64,000 nucleotides of DNA, from contig QAOA01003368.1 of the NCBI GenBank assembly GCA_003255065.1, positions 1,237,321-1,301,320 of the forward strand. The letters run 5' to 3'. The DNA is from Cercis canadensis (Eukaryota; Streptophyta; Magnoliopsida; Fabales; Fabaceae). A program made the translations under genes and the position numbers. Within the stretch, counting starts at the first letter, position 1, and each line of letters opens with the position of its first letter. The notes beneath the pieces were generated by a model. It did no database searches and was not told where the DNA came from. It was given only the letters and a program-made list of their open reading frames with translations. Below are positions 1 through 16,038 of the stretch, one piece after another.

Positions 1-162
1 TATAAATACATAAGTATTCATATATATTAAGCATGAAAACACCAAGAAATATATGAAAGTATACGTAAAATATGTCTAACATGTCTTAACATAATACCAT
101 TTAGTTGAAAGTGTACAATACAAGTTGATGTATTGACCTTTGCATGTTTTATTATAATGAAG

Positions 163-1712
163 GTATCAACCGCCAATTCCAGCCGATCAAGTGAAACCCT
201 GGTCTGAAAATGACTTTGAAGGTGGTAAGCTTTAGCCTATTTCTCTTGATTTTTAATCTTCTGCGGATCATTCTGGTTGGGTGATATTTTCCTTTTATTC
301 GTGTAGATGGCTCTCCTATGATGCGAGGTAGAGGACGTGGTGGTTGGGGAAGGGGTAGAGGCAGAGGCAGGGGAAGGGGAAGAGGTAACATATACTGCTT
401 TGTATTATATGTCCATGATTCAACTTTCGATGAAGGTATTTTGAGGTGTTGAGGCCTACATGTTAGCTTATTGATTTTGGTTATAATTTAGTGTTCTTTA
501 TGGGGAAAAAAAAAGCCAAAAGTAGAGCGCTAAAGTTAATAAGGCTAGTTGAATCTTCAATGTCAATACCCACTGGGTCAATCACTGCCTCCTCCTGTAA
601 GACTATGGTGCAGGAAGAGATCAAAGATTGTGACAAAACAGGGTATGTGCATGCGACTGACCTCTATGATAAATTAAAAATAAAAGGGGGAAAAGATTTG
701 TGTTTATAATATATTTAAAATATAATAAACTGTTATTTTCATATTTGCATAGAAATAATTTTAGGTGCATTTGACTTGACAATGGTACTTTTGTAAATTG
801 CACCAAGTTCCGTCAAATCATTTATTTTTATGGATCATGATGAGGTCTTTCTAATATCCTAAGAGCAAAATCTTCGTAATTGCCAATCTAAAGCAAAGGT
901 CTGTTTAATTTGCTTTAGTAAATTAAGAAACAACACATTTTCATTTTTTGCATCTATAGGCAATTTCAATTATGGAATAGTGGAGCACAAAGGAGATAGT
1001 GGGCTGGATGGCTGGCATGGGTATGGTGGTAGGAGTCGAGGCCGTGGCTTTCGCGGACGCGGGAGAGGGTATGCTGGTAGAAATATGCAACTTGAATCAG
1101 TCAGTTACAATGATTATGGGGGAGGGTCACTTCCTACTCAAGGACGTGGTAAGATTTCATATGAATATATCCATTTAAAATTATTCTTTTTTTGTCCATT
1201 CTTTTTCGGTTAGATATTGAAATAACAATATGGTTTGGATTCTTCATGAAAGATCCTTTAAATATTTCAAGTGATGCTTTTCTTTCATTTCATAAGGTGT
1301 TATTTTTGCAGGCTTGTTGCAAGCTATTAGTGCCTTCTAGTGTGTTTAAGCGTAATTTTACAATATATATTAGCAAATTTGTCGATAGAATCAAGCTATA
1401 GATTTTGTAGCCCCTTCATCTCATCCAAAAAAAACAAAAGCATTGTTGTAGCAAGGTCCTTTTTCTGCAATTTACATGGTTGTCTTTTAGGATTATGATC
1501 TATTGCTTCTTTTGCATGGGGAAACGGGAATGACATGGTTCTGCGGGATACAAATTTGTCAATGCCTGCATCAATGAGATGTTTGAGCATTTTTAAAATA
1601 TATAGTACAAAAGGAATATATTTCAGTGATTTATTTTGCTCGATAAACCTTTGCAGGTGGAGGGCGTGGACGAGGCAGAGGCAGAGGTCGTAGACGAGGT
1701 CAAACTTTTTAA
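163..1712 (+). CDS. Alba-domain RNA/DNA-binding protein, C-terminal RGG region (5' part outside window)
   Basis: Four exons are visible: 163-224, 307-384, 960-1148 and 1657-1712 (TAA stop). All three introns are phase 1 with GT-AG ends, and the reading frame is continuous across them. The first exon encodes YQPPIPADQVKPW, which matches the segment that follows the Alba fold in plant Alba proteins. The remaining exons are Arg-Gly repeats (RGRGRG, SRGRGFRGRGRGY and a final run ending RRRGQTF), typical of the long plant Alba/Rpp25-like class whose RGG tail binds RNA. About 128 residues are visible. The Alba domain itself must lie upstream of base 1, since 163 is preceded by an AG acceptor. Family knowledge: these proteins bind RNA, including mRNAs in stress granules, and chromatin. 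The call rests on the linker motif plus the tail, so the family is likely and the exact member unknown. Confidence 0.8.
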
Positions 1713-3260
1713 GGAAGATAGTCTGGTTTAGGCTACTTACTGAACCCTGAATAAGATGTAAATTCTGGTCTGGTATGGACGCCTGCTCTGCTTATTATCT
1801 TATTTAGTTTATGGGTTTATAGGCATCGTATTATGGTAGCCATGTTTTTGTAGTTTCAATCTATCTACTTCTATTTGTCCCCAGAAAGATGAAATAAGTT
1901 CGACTATCCTTTAACTTTGGATCAGAAATATAGGAGATTGCTATATATATAGCTCATTCAGTTTCAATTCAATATCAATATGGAGTATTGGGACTGAAAT
2001 GACGACATTGTAGATTGCTATATACACAAAAAAAATTAATTGATTTGTTTACTTTATACAATTGAAGCATATCTCAAGTTCAAACCAATGTTTGGATCAG
2101 CATTCTCTCATTTTAACACGTGATCCTAAAAGTGGTTTTCAGTGGCACACGTAAAAACTCACCATATTACACTCTTCTTTCTGAATTAACATGGCCGTCT
2201 TCCTTGAAGGCATGGACAGCAGCGAGTGAAAATGATGGGAGCATCCAAGAAATATATTAATACTGTAATCATAAAATATAGCGCAGTCAGGCGGCCTAAT
2301 ATAAAATGAAGCAGACTTGTTTGCTGCCTACGTCTTATTCAAAAAACACCCATGTGTTAACAGTTGCTAAGTTACCCTCCCTTCAAAGGATAGTGCTACC
2401 CCACCCCCTCATTTGAGGGGGTTTTGATAGGATCCCCATCTTGTCGTTATCAAAAATTTCAAAAAAATAAGTCAAATAGTGAGTTGTAAAATGTATAAAC
2501 AAACTAATAAAAATAGGAAGTCGTTATTTTCACGCTCTTATATGTTATATCTTAGGAGGTTTTTTAGATATTTTTAGTATTTATGTAGTATGTCATACTA
2601 TATAGGAATAACCAATAAATAAATGACATGTGTACAAATTAACTATTTTTAAATTTGTTTAAAAAATTAAATAAATTATATTTTATATATAATAAAATAT
2701 GAAAATTATGTATGTTTGCCACGTCAGTGTAGTATGACATACTTAAGTAGTATCATAGAATCCCCGTATATCTTATTTAATATTTAAATATAATATAGAT
2801 TAAATTATCTTCAATTAATATGAAATTTTTTTAACTTTAATTAAAAACTTTTATATCAAATTAGAGTTGTAAAATGTATAAACAAACTAATAAAAATAAG
2901 AAGTTGTTATTTTCACACTCTTATGTCATATCTTATTTAATATTTAAATATAATATAGATTAAATTATCTTCAATTAATATGAAAATTTTTTAAATTTAA
3001 TTAAAAACTTTTTATATCAAATTAGAGTTTTTACAATTTAATAAAAAAAATTATATTAAATGAGAGTAAATTAATTTATATTATAATTAAACATTAAATC
3101 AACATTAGATTAGCAAAACTGAATGTAGAAATAGAAGTTCCCTAAAAATAACGTGAAATAATGATTTTATTTGATACAATTAAACTTAAATTTTGTCTAA
3201 CTATTTGGAATCTAGACTCGATTTTAACGACACCAATTTTAATATGAGTCAGTTCCGCCC
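1713..3260. other. Intergenic, AT-rich, with a MITE at its right end
   Basis: There is no coding signal. The stretch from 2481 to 3110 has repeated segments: the block at 2483-2558 recurs with changes at 2867-2938, and the AT-rich block at 2769-2850 recurs at 2931-3010. The last of these belongs to the inverted-repeat element annotated at 2930-3110. Confidence 0.5.
2930..3110. mobile_element. Palindromic AT-rich MITE (family also at ~52010)
   Basis: The left arm (about 2935-2985) and the reverse complement of the right arm (about 3055-3105) match over roughly 45 bases with scattered mismatches, giving a long hairpin. The same arms and central block are found at about 52008-52150. It has no coding capacity. 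No clear target duplication was found, so the exact ends are uncertain. Confidence 0.5.
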
Positions 3261-3556
3261 CCCCACCCCCAATGCGGCGCCAACTTCCTCAATGAGAGAG
3301 TGAGGCAGCCCTACCTACTCCCTCTGTTTAGAGGAAGGACAGTTTAGTGGTCACCATTAACAAAGCTTAAAATAATCTTAGTCCAAAAATAAATACATGA
3401 TACAGTCACCCCACCCCCCGCGCGGCGCCAACCTCCTCAATGAGAGAGTGAGGTAGCCCTACCTACTCCCTCTGTTTAGAGGAAGGATAGTTTAGTGGTC
3501 ACCATTAACTAAACTTAAAATAATCTTAGTCCAAAAATAAATACATGATACAGTCA
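3261..3556. repeat. 148-bp direct tandem duplication upstream of the O-methyltransferase gene
   Basis: Copy 1 is about 3261-3408 and copy 2 about 3409-3556, with a constant offset of 148 bases. Both start with a C-rich run and a GCGGCGCC core and end with TACAGTCA. They differ by only a few substitutions, so the duplication is recent. No N separates them. Copy 2 ends 177 bases before the start codon, so the unit lies in the proximal promoter. Confidence 0.9.
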
Positions 3557-3638
3557 AGTCCAAAGAGCCGTCTCTAAATAAATGTTGGAGAATCTTGACT
3601 AACTACGTACTGATACAGGCTTTCAAGTACCAAAACAC

Positions 3639-3646
3639 TATAAATA
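3639..3646 (+). promoter_or_regulatory. TATA box of the O-methyltransferase gene
   Basis: TATAAATA stands 88 bases before the ATG at 3734, the usual spacing for a plant TATA box with a short leader. Confidence 0.7.
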
Positions 3647-3733
3647 CAACATAACAAGATTTCAAAAAGCAAATTATAAACTTTCATTTCCAGTAACAGT
3701 CAAAATATTAGATCACTAGCTGGATAAGCAAAT

Positions 3734-5223
3734 ATGGTTTTTGCAGAGAATGACTACGATGCTTGCCTCGATGCCATGTTGCTATCCAGTGGTCAGATCT
3801 ACCCTGCAGTGTTGAATGCTGCCATTGAGCTGAATTTGTTTGGGATCATTAATGAGGCAAGCCCTAAGGGAACGTCTGCCTCTGAAATTGCTTCTAAACT
3901 TGGCACTCAACATGCAGACACAGCTCACAGGCTCGACCGAATGCTGTTTTTGCTTGCTAGTCACTCTCTTCTTTCTTGCTCAAAGCGTGTGAATGAAGAT
4001 GGTAGGGTTGAGAGACTTTATCAACTCTCTCCCACAGGTAAATATCTACTCACTGACAATGATGGAGCCTCCTATGCTACGCTTGCCACAATATGTTTCC
4101 ACCCAGCCTATTTAGCACTTTGGTAAGTAACTATATATATTTTTTATTTATAGGGTTAATGATTCGTTTGGAAGAGTTAATTATATATGAACAATTTGAT
4201 TCTATTTTCTTCCTGTCCTTTATTAATTTGCTTACTTGAAGTAAAGGGATTTTAATTTTTCTTTCTTTTTTATGATGTTAATTGCAATATATATATTTAG
4301 GCAAAACTTCAAGGAAGTGATTCTTGATGGTGACGAGGGTCTATTCAAGAAAGTACACGGGTTGTCTCTTTTTGAATATACGGAAGCAGATTCGACATTG
4401 AAACCTTTGTTTCACAAGACAATGGCTGATATCTCTACCATGCATATGAGACAGATTCTTGAAAAATATGAAGGATTTGAAGGAATATCAACACTTGTTG
4501 ATGTGGCTGGTGGTATTGGGCAAAGCCTCAAAATGATCACTTCTAAGTACCCTCTAATAAAGGGTATTAACTTCGATTTGCCCCATGTGGTAGAGCATGC
4601 TCCTCCTCACCCAGGTATATATTCTGCTCTCTTTTCTGATACATTGCCTTTATGTCTGAAAACATGAAAATAAAAGGGAAAAGAAAAGGAGAGAAAGAAA
4701 CATGCATATATATTCTAATTTGGGCAAACTTACTAATGAATTCTATCAAATTCTTCAAATTTTTGAAGGAATTGAGCATGTTGGTGGGGATATGTTCACA
4801 AGTGTCCCAGAAGGTGATGCCATAATGATTAAGGTTAGTCAACGCTTATCCTTGAGTCAATTTAGATGTTCATACTTATAAACTGTAAAGGATGCTTAGC
4901 ATATTTTGGGTATATTCTGGCAGGCTACAACTCATAATTGGTCTGATGAAGAATGCATACAAATTTTGAAAAACTGCCATAAATCCCTAAAAGATGGTGG
5001 CAAGGTGATTATCATGGATTTGATAATGCCAGAATTACCAAAGGCAACTGATGGTGATAAGTATGCTGCCATTCTTGACAACGTCATGTTTCTGCAAGCT
5101 GGTGGGAAGGAAAGAACTGAGAAAGAATTTGAAGCCTTATGCAGAGGTGCTGGATTTTCAAGATATCAAGTTGCTTCTCGTGTATTCTCTGGAGCTTTGG
5201 GAGTCATTGAATTTTATAAATGA
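3734..5223 (+). CDS. COMT: Caffeic acid 3-O-methyltransferase-like SAM-dependent O-methyltransferase
   Basis: Four exons: 3734-4122, 4301-4614, 4769-4833 and 4924-5223, joined at GT-AG introns in a continuous frame to give 355 residues. COMT proteins are usually about 360, so the gene looks complete. Residues 1-130 form the dimerisation domain typical of plant class II O-methyltransferases. The SAM-binding motif is LVDVAGGIG (195-203), where the family normally has Gly in place of Ala199. The catalytic base is His260 in HNWSDEE. The GGKERTEKEFEAL segment carries the conserved Glu of the active site. The enzyme would methylate a phenolic hydroxyl (caffeate, 5-hydroxyferulate, a flavonoid or another small phenol) in the cytosol. 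The N-terminal half differs enough from lignin COMT that a specialised-metabolism substrate is quite possible. A TATA box lies 88 bases upstream and a tandem repeat sits behind it. No stop or frameshift was seen. Confidence 0.88.
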
Positions 5224-6449
5224 ATTCATTCTAAAACTATATGTAGCTTTGTTTAATCAGTACGAAGCATGAATAATTGATGGAACTTGTTAGTACATCG
5301 TTAAATTCTGATTATTATGTAAACGAAGGCAAGTGTGAAGTTTTGCTGTGATGAAAGTGAAAATAAGTATTGAAATTTTCATTTGAAATACCATTTAATA
5401 CTTTTCATTTCTCTCATATTCTATATTCTATATGGTATTGAGCACGATACAATCAAACTTAAGTAATGCTATTAATTGCTGTAGATAATATGAAGATCAT
5501 ACGTGAAATGCGGGAAGAGATAAGAATAAATTTTAGAATGGTTGGATCCTTAAATTTCATGCCACAGGATATATATCAACAATTGTTTTCTTTTTACCCT
5601 AAAATAAGAAGAGACATTTAGCTAATTGAAAATTTGAAAATGAGTAAGAAGAGATGGCTAATAGATGTTATTAACTTCTTAGTAATTTTTTTTTTTTTTT
5701 TCTTTTTTGATACAGTAAAAGTTGATTTAGTTGATGAATGAGTGAAGTGTTCAAAGAGTGAGATAAACCATGCAATATATATATAGAATTGAGTAAAATA
5801 TATTTTGCCTGTGAAAATTAATCATGTATAAAATAAAAAATGATTACTTAAAAGATTGATTTGATAAGCAGAGTGATTATTTGAGAATTAAAATGACACT
5901 GAAAATAAATTAATAACTAAAATGACATTTAAAAAGTAATATAAAAAATAAAAAAAATATTTAACTCTATATAATTTTTACTAATATCTTCACTTCTGTG
6001 TACAGTATATTAAATATGATAAATTATTGTGCATGGCTACAAATTCTAACATAGATAATTAAATACTCATGCGTGAATGAGGTCCATTGAATACGACTTT
6101 ATCCAGGTCATAATCATATCACAATCATGTTCAGAAGTCGTAGTTTGCTTTTATGCTAATCCTTCAATAATATGATCGTTGACAAGTCTTCAAACATTGA
6201 CTACAAATTCTGATAAATTATTGTGCTTGACTACAAATACTAATTTATCCAGCTTAATAAATCATGGTTACGAAAGTTTTTGGTCGTAATAGTACAGAGC
6301 CTAATAATAAATCTTCTAAACACATTTTCGTCAAAAAATAATAAAATATAATAATCACTATATTTTTCGAAGAATTTTTTTACTTTTGTTCATAGACCGT
6401 AGCTTTATTTTCTTAAAAAATAAATATTGGAGAATATGTATATGTATAT
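5224..6449. other. Intergenic, AT-rich
   Basis: No coding signal was found. The part from about 5990 to 6420 resembles 9905-10150 and belongs to a diverged duplicated segment described under findings. Confidence 0.4.
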
Positions 6450-6803
6450 TGTTGGAGCAAACCACTATAGACTAAAAAAATAATGAAAAAAGAATAATGA
6501 GGAAGAAAGAAAACTTTATTGAATAAATATTGTATTTATAAATGAGTGAATACTATTTCATTACCCACCTATTTATACTAGTAGGATTACATCATGATAA
6601 AGATAAAATTTCTAGTGATAAAGATAAAACTTGATTAAAAGATAAGATAAATTAAGAGAAAGAAACTCAATTCTAATGATAAATTACTCTCGATAATGAT
6701 AAATTATTTATCTAGATAAAACTAAATAAAACATAACAAAGATAAAATTTTAATCTAACTCAATCTCTAATCAACATCGATCTAATTTGGATTAATATCA
6801 ACA
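6450..6803 (-). mobile_element. Solo LTR (354 bp) with 5-bp target duplication
   Basis: The segment starts TGTTGGAGC and ends ATCAACA, so it has TG...CA termini and an inverted TGTTG/CAACA end pair. It is flanked by TATAT at 6445-6449 and 6804-6808. On the minus strand it contains a TATA-like TATAAATAG, suggesting its transcription direction. No internal retrotransposon sequence adjoins it, as expected after LTR-LTR recombination. The target duplication is low complexity, which weakens it slightly. Confidence 0.65.
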
Positions 6804-7949
6804 TATATATGTAATCATGTACATTAATTTTGGTTTTTCTTTTTCGTCAAAAAAGAAAGTTTGTTTTTTTTTTGTGTTTTTTTTTTCGAATAGTAATAAA
6901 AACGCAGAAAAAAGAAGAATGGATGACTTGGGTAATCGTTGTCGTTGACCCATAGAGGCTTGCTGTAAAGGAAGATGCTTCTACATGACAAAGCATCCAT
7001 CGATTTGATTTGTGAAAGTTGCTTCTCTCATTTCGTTGCTTTCATAAAGAGACAAACAACTAATTTAAACGTTGATTACATTTATGTTTTCTAAAACGGT
7101 GATCCAAAACCACTCTTTTGTAGTTTGTAATTCTGTTAATGAAAGCAATTTTCAATTTGATTTTGACAAGCTATGTTACCACTACATATATAACTCCCTG
7201 AGTTATTGTTTGGTACACAATAGTGGAAACTTAAATATTTACATAAGTGGTTAAAATCTTACAAACTCTTTAACAAACTGAAACTAAAACATTAGTTCTC
7301 TTAGTTAAACCAGTTAAATATTTCAATCTAACCCTATTTTTACATTTTAAAATATATTTTTCATGTAAAACTATTTTTATATAGAGTAGATATAAGTTAG
7401 TAATAAAAAAATATTGAATATCAACTAAACTATCATTAAAACACTTTTTGTAAAGTGTTTGTTATCAAAAAATTAAATTAAGCTGCTTGTACCAAACTTT
7501 TAGACTCCATTGATGTTGGATAGGATAGAAATCCATCCAATTTATAAACTTTCATTCTATTCTTGATATAAAGTACAACCTAACTAGACAAAATTAAAAT
7601 AGTTCAACATAATATACGTCACCAATCATGTTATATCTGATTTCACCCGTTAAGTATGTAACTATCTGAGTAAAAAGCTTAGTACACAAAGAAGAAAAAT
7701 TATCAAACAAAGAAAACAAGAAAAAAAGCACCGTCTCACAAAAAACAAAGAAGAAAAGAAGACATTGTGAAATTATAAAATATTAATTGGACATGGCGGT
7801 AAACGATAAATTAAATTGATAATTAAGAGCCTGACTTTGAAATGAGGTTGCCTCCTCTCATCCTAAACTTTCGTCAATAAAAAAAAAAGTTGGTAATTAG
7901 GGTAAAGACATTATTATGTCTAATATTTACACTTCTTCCGTATGCCCAA
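6804..7949. other. Intergenic; part of a diverged duplicated segment
   Basis: There is no gene signal. About 6895-7180 resembles 10236-10500 (shared features include TTCTAAAACGG and TTTTGACAAG). The rest is AT-rich. Confidence 0.4.
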
Positions 7950-9128
<1,179 letters not shown>

Positions 9129-11477
9129 TATACACTAATTAAAAATAACCTTTTACTGTAGAAACCAAAGCCACCCTCCATTCTAAGGAAGAGTTGCCTA
9201 TGAAGATTGGAAAGAAGTGTAAGTTTAGAGTTGTGATTCTCTGAGGAGGTTTAGCTGCTGGTATCTAGAGGTTTTGGCATCAATATAATGGTTGAACATG
9301 TTGAGGTGCCTTAGTCTTACAGCCGGGTGTGTCTTATCACTACCACTCACTATCTTGCGTGTGGCGTGTATGTAGAAAAATAATACTATTTACACATCTC
9401 TCACACTCAAACCAGTCCATGGCCATATAATTAGAATTGTTATTAAGTCAAAGAACGTATAAGATGAAGAATGATTCCACAAAAGGAATATGCATATCAA
9501 CATGCTAATGACTTGTGAGCTACTATGATAATTGGATTTTTTCTTGGAATCAAGCTATTTATTAAACTTAATCAATATGAATGGACAAAACAGATGCAAA
9601 CAATGAAATGCCCTGTACCCACATAAAGCTAATACTCGCATAATAGTTACTAATTATTTTAAGTATCTAACCAGTTGATACATGCATGTGAATTTTATCA
9701 TTTCATATAATCAATGTAAATATGCTAAGAAATGCTCACATTTAGTGATTAGTTAATTCAGATAAGTCCAATCTCTCACGTTTTATGACATAATTAAGCG
9801 TGAAGTTAACTACAATAATTTCTTTGACGTAATTCTTTTTCAATAAATGAGAAAATCAAGTTCAACGGGAATATTAGGATTTGCTCATTCCTGCACTAAC
9901 AATTTTAACATATGTTAGTGAGATATTAACAAGAAAGGCACAGTGAGAATTATATATCTTATCTATCCATGCATGAGATCCATCGGATACCATACCACAT
10001 TTATCCATGTCATTATCATATGATATGACAATCTTGTTCTGAAGTTAATTTGCTTCTGTATTTATATATCCTTCGATATGACAATATTGATTATACTAAT
10101 TCAAAAATTAACTATGTTTATTGGAGATATATTTATACCGATAATCTATGTTTCCTAATTTTTCTTTCCCATTTATGTATATATGAATAATAAGTTTCTT
10201 TCTGTATTTTTTTCAAAAGAATGATAAACATACAGTACTAAAATGACGATTTGATGAGTTGTAATCGTTGTTCATCATTGACTAAAAGTGATTGTTATAA
10301 AGGAATATGCTTTCGTTTCTACTGTATTAAAGTGACGATTTGATTTGTTAAAGCTACTTAGGTTGATCACTTCAATGGATACATTGAAACACTCAAACTT
10401 TGACAATATGTGTTTCTAAAACGGCGGTGGAAAGAGTAGTCTGTAGTTGCACTATTAATTAATGCGAACCTCAATTTGGTTTTTGACAAGTTATATTGTG
10501 TGTGACCCCTTCACATACGTTTGATCTTATCTGCAATTTGAAAGAATGGGAACACAAAAGTCATGCATCCATTTTCGCTTTCATTCTAGCCTACTTGCTT
10601 TCTTTCTAGATTGGCTAGCTTTGTGTTTTGATCGAGTTTTCTTACCCTGAGTAGTGTAATTGATACAAGTGTAACAATAATTTAGTGGCAAGTAAAGTTG
10701 GTTAAAACTCATTCTTATTTATAAGTACATATAATGTTGCATCCACGTAAATCTATCACTTCAAGTTCAAGACAATTAACTTATTAATTAAAAAAAGTTT
10801 ATTTATTGAATATTAGATCTTGATACATACATATAATTTTTTAAGTAAAGCAATTTATGGTAATTAATTATATATGGTTTTGGGTAAGTTGCTAGGTGAA
10901 CAGTTAAAGTAGCAATAGCAAGCGGTTGATATTCGAGAACTTTGGTCACATCCTCCTTTTACTGCGTGCTCCCAATTACGACATTTTTTGTTAATATTAA
11001 AACAAGAAAAATTAAAAACAAAAACAGAAAGGTTATAAATCACTTATGGGACTGCCACCAACATGGTCAACTCCTTCAAAACGTTGAAGAATTTGATAAA
11101 ATATATCACTAATTTTGGCCAAGTCAAAATATATGTAGTGTTCCTTCCGTCCTTCGTTTTTGTTTTTCAGAAATAACGGCAAGGAAAGGAAGAAATTTTA
11201 TTTATTTAAATGGCCAACAAAGGAAAAAAGAAACTAAGAGTAATATAAACCTGGGTGGGATGGGAACATTTTCCATTTCTCCTCCAGTCATCCAACTATC
11301 TCTACAAACAAGTAAGAAAATCAAATATGATAAACCATTCTTACTGATCTGTCCCCTTCCCTATCGATCTTTATTGGTTCTCTCTTTCAAATAAGGTTAG
11401 TTTAGCATTATCAATTGCATTATATTATTAAGATACACAAAATAAAAATAAAAAAGACTTCAAAACAATTGACAAAG
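9129..11477. other. Intergenic, no gene seen
   Basis: AT-rich. The part 9905-10500 is the second copy of a diverged segment also found at about 5990-7180. Nothing else is recognisable. Confidence 0.4.
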
Positions 11478-11956
11478 TAACTCAAGTATGAAAGTCACAG
11501 GGTAGGGTCAGTACCCCGGACACGGCAATGGCCGGATAGAAAAAGTGTCAAATAGATAAGGAATAGCAGAACAGTGTATAAACTTGAATAGAAATAAATT
11601 TAAGTACTTGATCTCTCCATTAAAACAAAAGTTTAACCGAATACTAATAAAAATCTTCAGCAACTAAAACAAGTATCCAAGACAGAGTTTAACTTTAAAA
11701 ACCAAGCGCTACAAAAATCCAAATNTAACTCAAGTAGGGTCAGTGCCCCGGACACAGCAATGGCAGGACAGAAAAAGTGTCAAATAGATAAGGAATAGCA
11801 GAACAGTGTATAAACTTGAATAGAAATAAATTTAAGTACTTGATCTCTCCATTAAAACAAAAGTTTAACCGAATACTAATAAAAATCTTCAGCAACTAAA
11901 ACAAGTATCCAAGACAGAGTTTAACTTTAAAAACCAAGCGCTACAAAAATCCAAAT
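11478..11956. repeat. Duplicated RPL3 3' flank around an N (assembly join)
   Basis: Copy 1 (11478-11724) and copy 2 (11726-11956) are nearly identical and are separated by a single N at 11725. They differ by a few substitutions and a short indel near the left end. The sequence is the 3' untranslated/flanking region of RPL3. Two haplotypes, or unmerged contig ends, are the simplest explanation. Confidence 0.85.
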
Positions 11957-12019
11957 GGACCGTAAACAAATAGGATAGCTTTGATATTAAGTTGCAGCAT
12001 TTCCATCCAATTTGCATAA

Positions 12020-15094
<3,075 letters not shown>

Positions 15095-15103
15095 GGAATA
15101 CTG

Positions 15104-16029
15104 GGCTCTTTGACCTTAATAATGTAGTTGGGTAACTTATTTACATAACTAGAGTAGTCTAAAACTTAATTACATAAATAATGTAATTTTTAAAAAATTA
15201 AAAAAAAAAAACTTAAATGCTGCGGGTCCCATCGAACACGTCGGGGGCCCCACGGCGCGTCCCTCCATCTCTCTTCCTCCTGGCTTTTCTGCACATTACC
15301 TCGAAGGTTCTTATGAGAGAGATCAAGCTTCTCTACTATTGAGTGGTTCCCGCAGCTAACACCTTGCTAAGAGCAATAATTTGAGTTTTTCATATCCCAT
15401 CTAGGTACTTTAAGCTCTGCGTTAATGGCACCAATATACTTTTGGTCTTGGAACTGAGCACCCACAAGTTGAGATTTTGACAGAAACCCAACTAGCAGGA
15501 GATACAAGAAGCACATAATTTCCATCACTGGATAATGTTCTCTATTGGAGTGATAGTGCTTTCACTCAATAGTATACTCTAAAACCCAGAACTGTGCTCA
15601 AATGTCTACCAAACTCTGTAACAGCAACAGCAACATCAACTAGTCCTTGTTTTCTCTTTCTTTCAACAAACCCACTCGGTTCCTTTCCCCTTTATCTTGA
15701 AAAGTTGAGGACTTGGGAGTATATATTCTGAATTGGAAGAAAATTCCAACTTTATCTCTTGCTTTATCAGCTACTACTTGTCTCACTTCGTACAATGAAG
15801 ATTCAGAGCTTCTAGCGAAAGCTTGTGGAAGGACATGGAGGAAAAGCTGGGAGGAAGAGTGATGGAGGGACGCGCCGTGGGGCCCCCGGCGTGTCCGGTG
15901 GGACCTGCAGCATTCAAAACTTTTTTTTTTTAAATTTTTTTAAAAACTACATTATTTATGTAATTAAGTTTTAGACTACCCTAGTTATGTAAATAAGTTA
16001 CCCAACTACATTATTAAGGTCAAAGAGCC
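15104..16029 (-). mobile_element. Pack-MULE-like Mutator element carrying an LRR receptor-kinase gene fragment
   Basis: The element is 926 bp. Its ends are long inverted repeats: left 15104-15289 and right 15841-16029, starting GGCTCTTTGACC and matching over roughly 187 bases, including a GC-rich subterminal block. It is flanked by a perfect 9-bp duplication, GGAATACTG, at 15095-15103 and 16030-16038. Nine-base target duplications plus long inverted repeats identify the Mutator superfamily. There is no transposase, so it is non-autonomous. The 550 bases between the repeats are unrelated to Mutator sequence and encode, on the minus strand, the start of an LRR receptor kinase (see 15290-15840). 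This is the arrangement that defines Pack-MULEs. Confidence 0.85.
15290..15840 (-). pseudogene. Captured 5' end of an LRR receptor-like kinase gene (At2g41820/PXC3-like)
   Basis: On the minus strand an ATG at 15525 opens a frame that starts with a signal peptide (MEIMCFLYLLLVGFLSKSQL) and runs into an LRR N-terminal cap: AINAELKVPRW, then NYCS, a TAG at 15367-15369 where the family has the Trp of the YC.W.GV.C motif, then QGVSCG, KLDLSHKNLRGNV up to about 15291. The spacing and wording resemble the N-terminus of the At2g41820-type kinases. About 315 bases upstream of the ATG look like its 5' untranslated region. There is no kinase domain and no further repeat, so only the 5' end of the parent was captured. 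The nonsense codon means it cannot make more than 52 residues. Confidence 0.75.
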
Positions 16030-16038
16030 GGAATACTG

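Noticed and set aside
152-391. Minus-strand frame rich in Pro-Leu
   Set aside because: It is the complement of the Gly-Arg repeat exon of the Alba gene. The spliced plus-strand frame explains the sequence.
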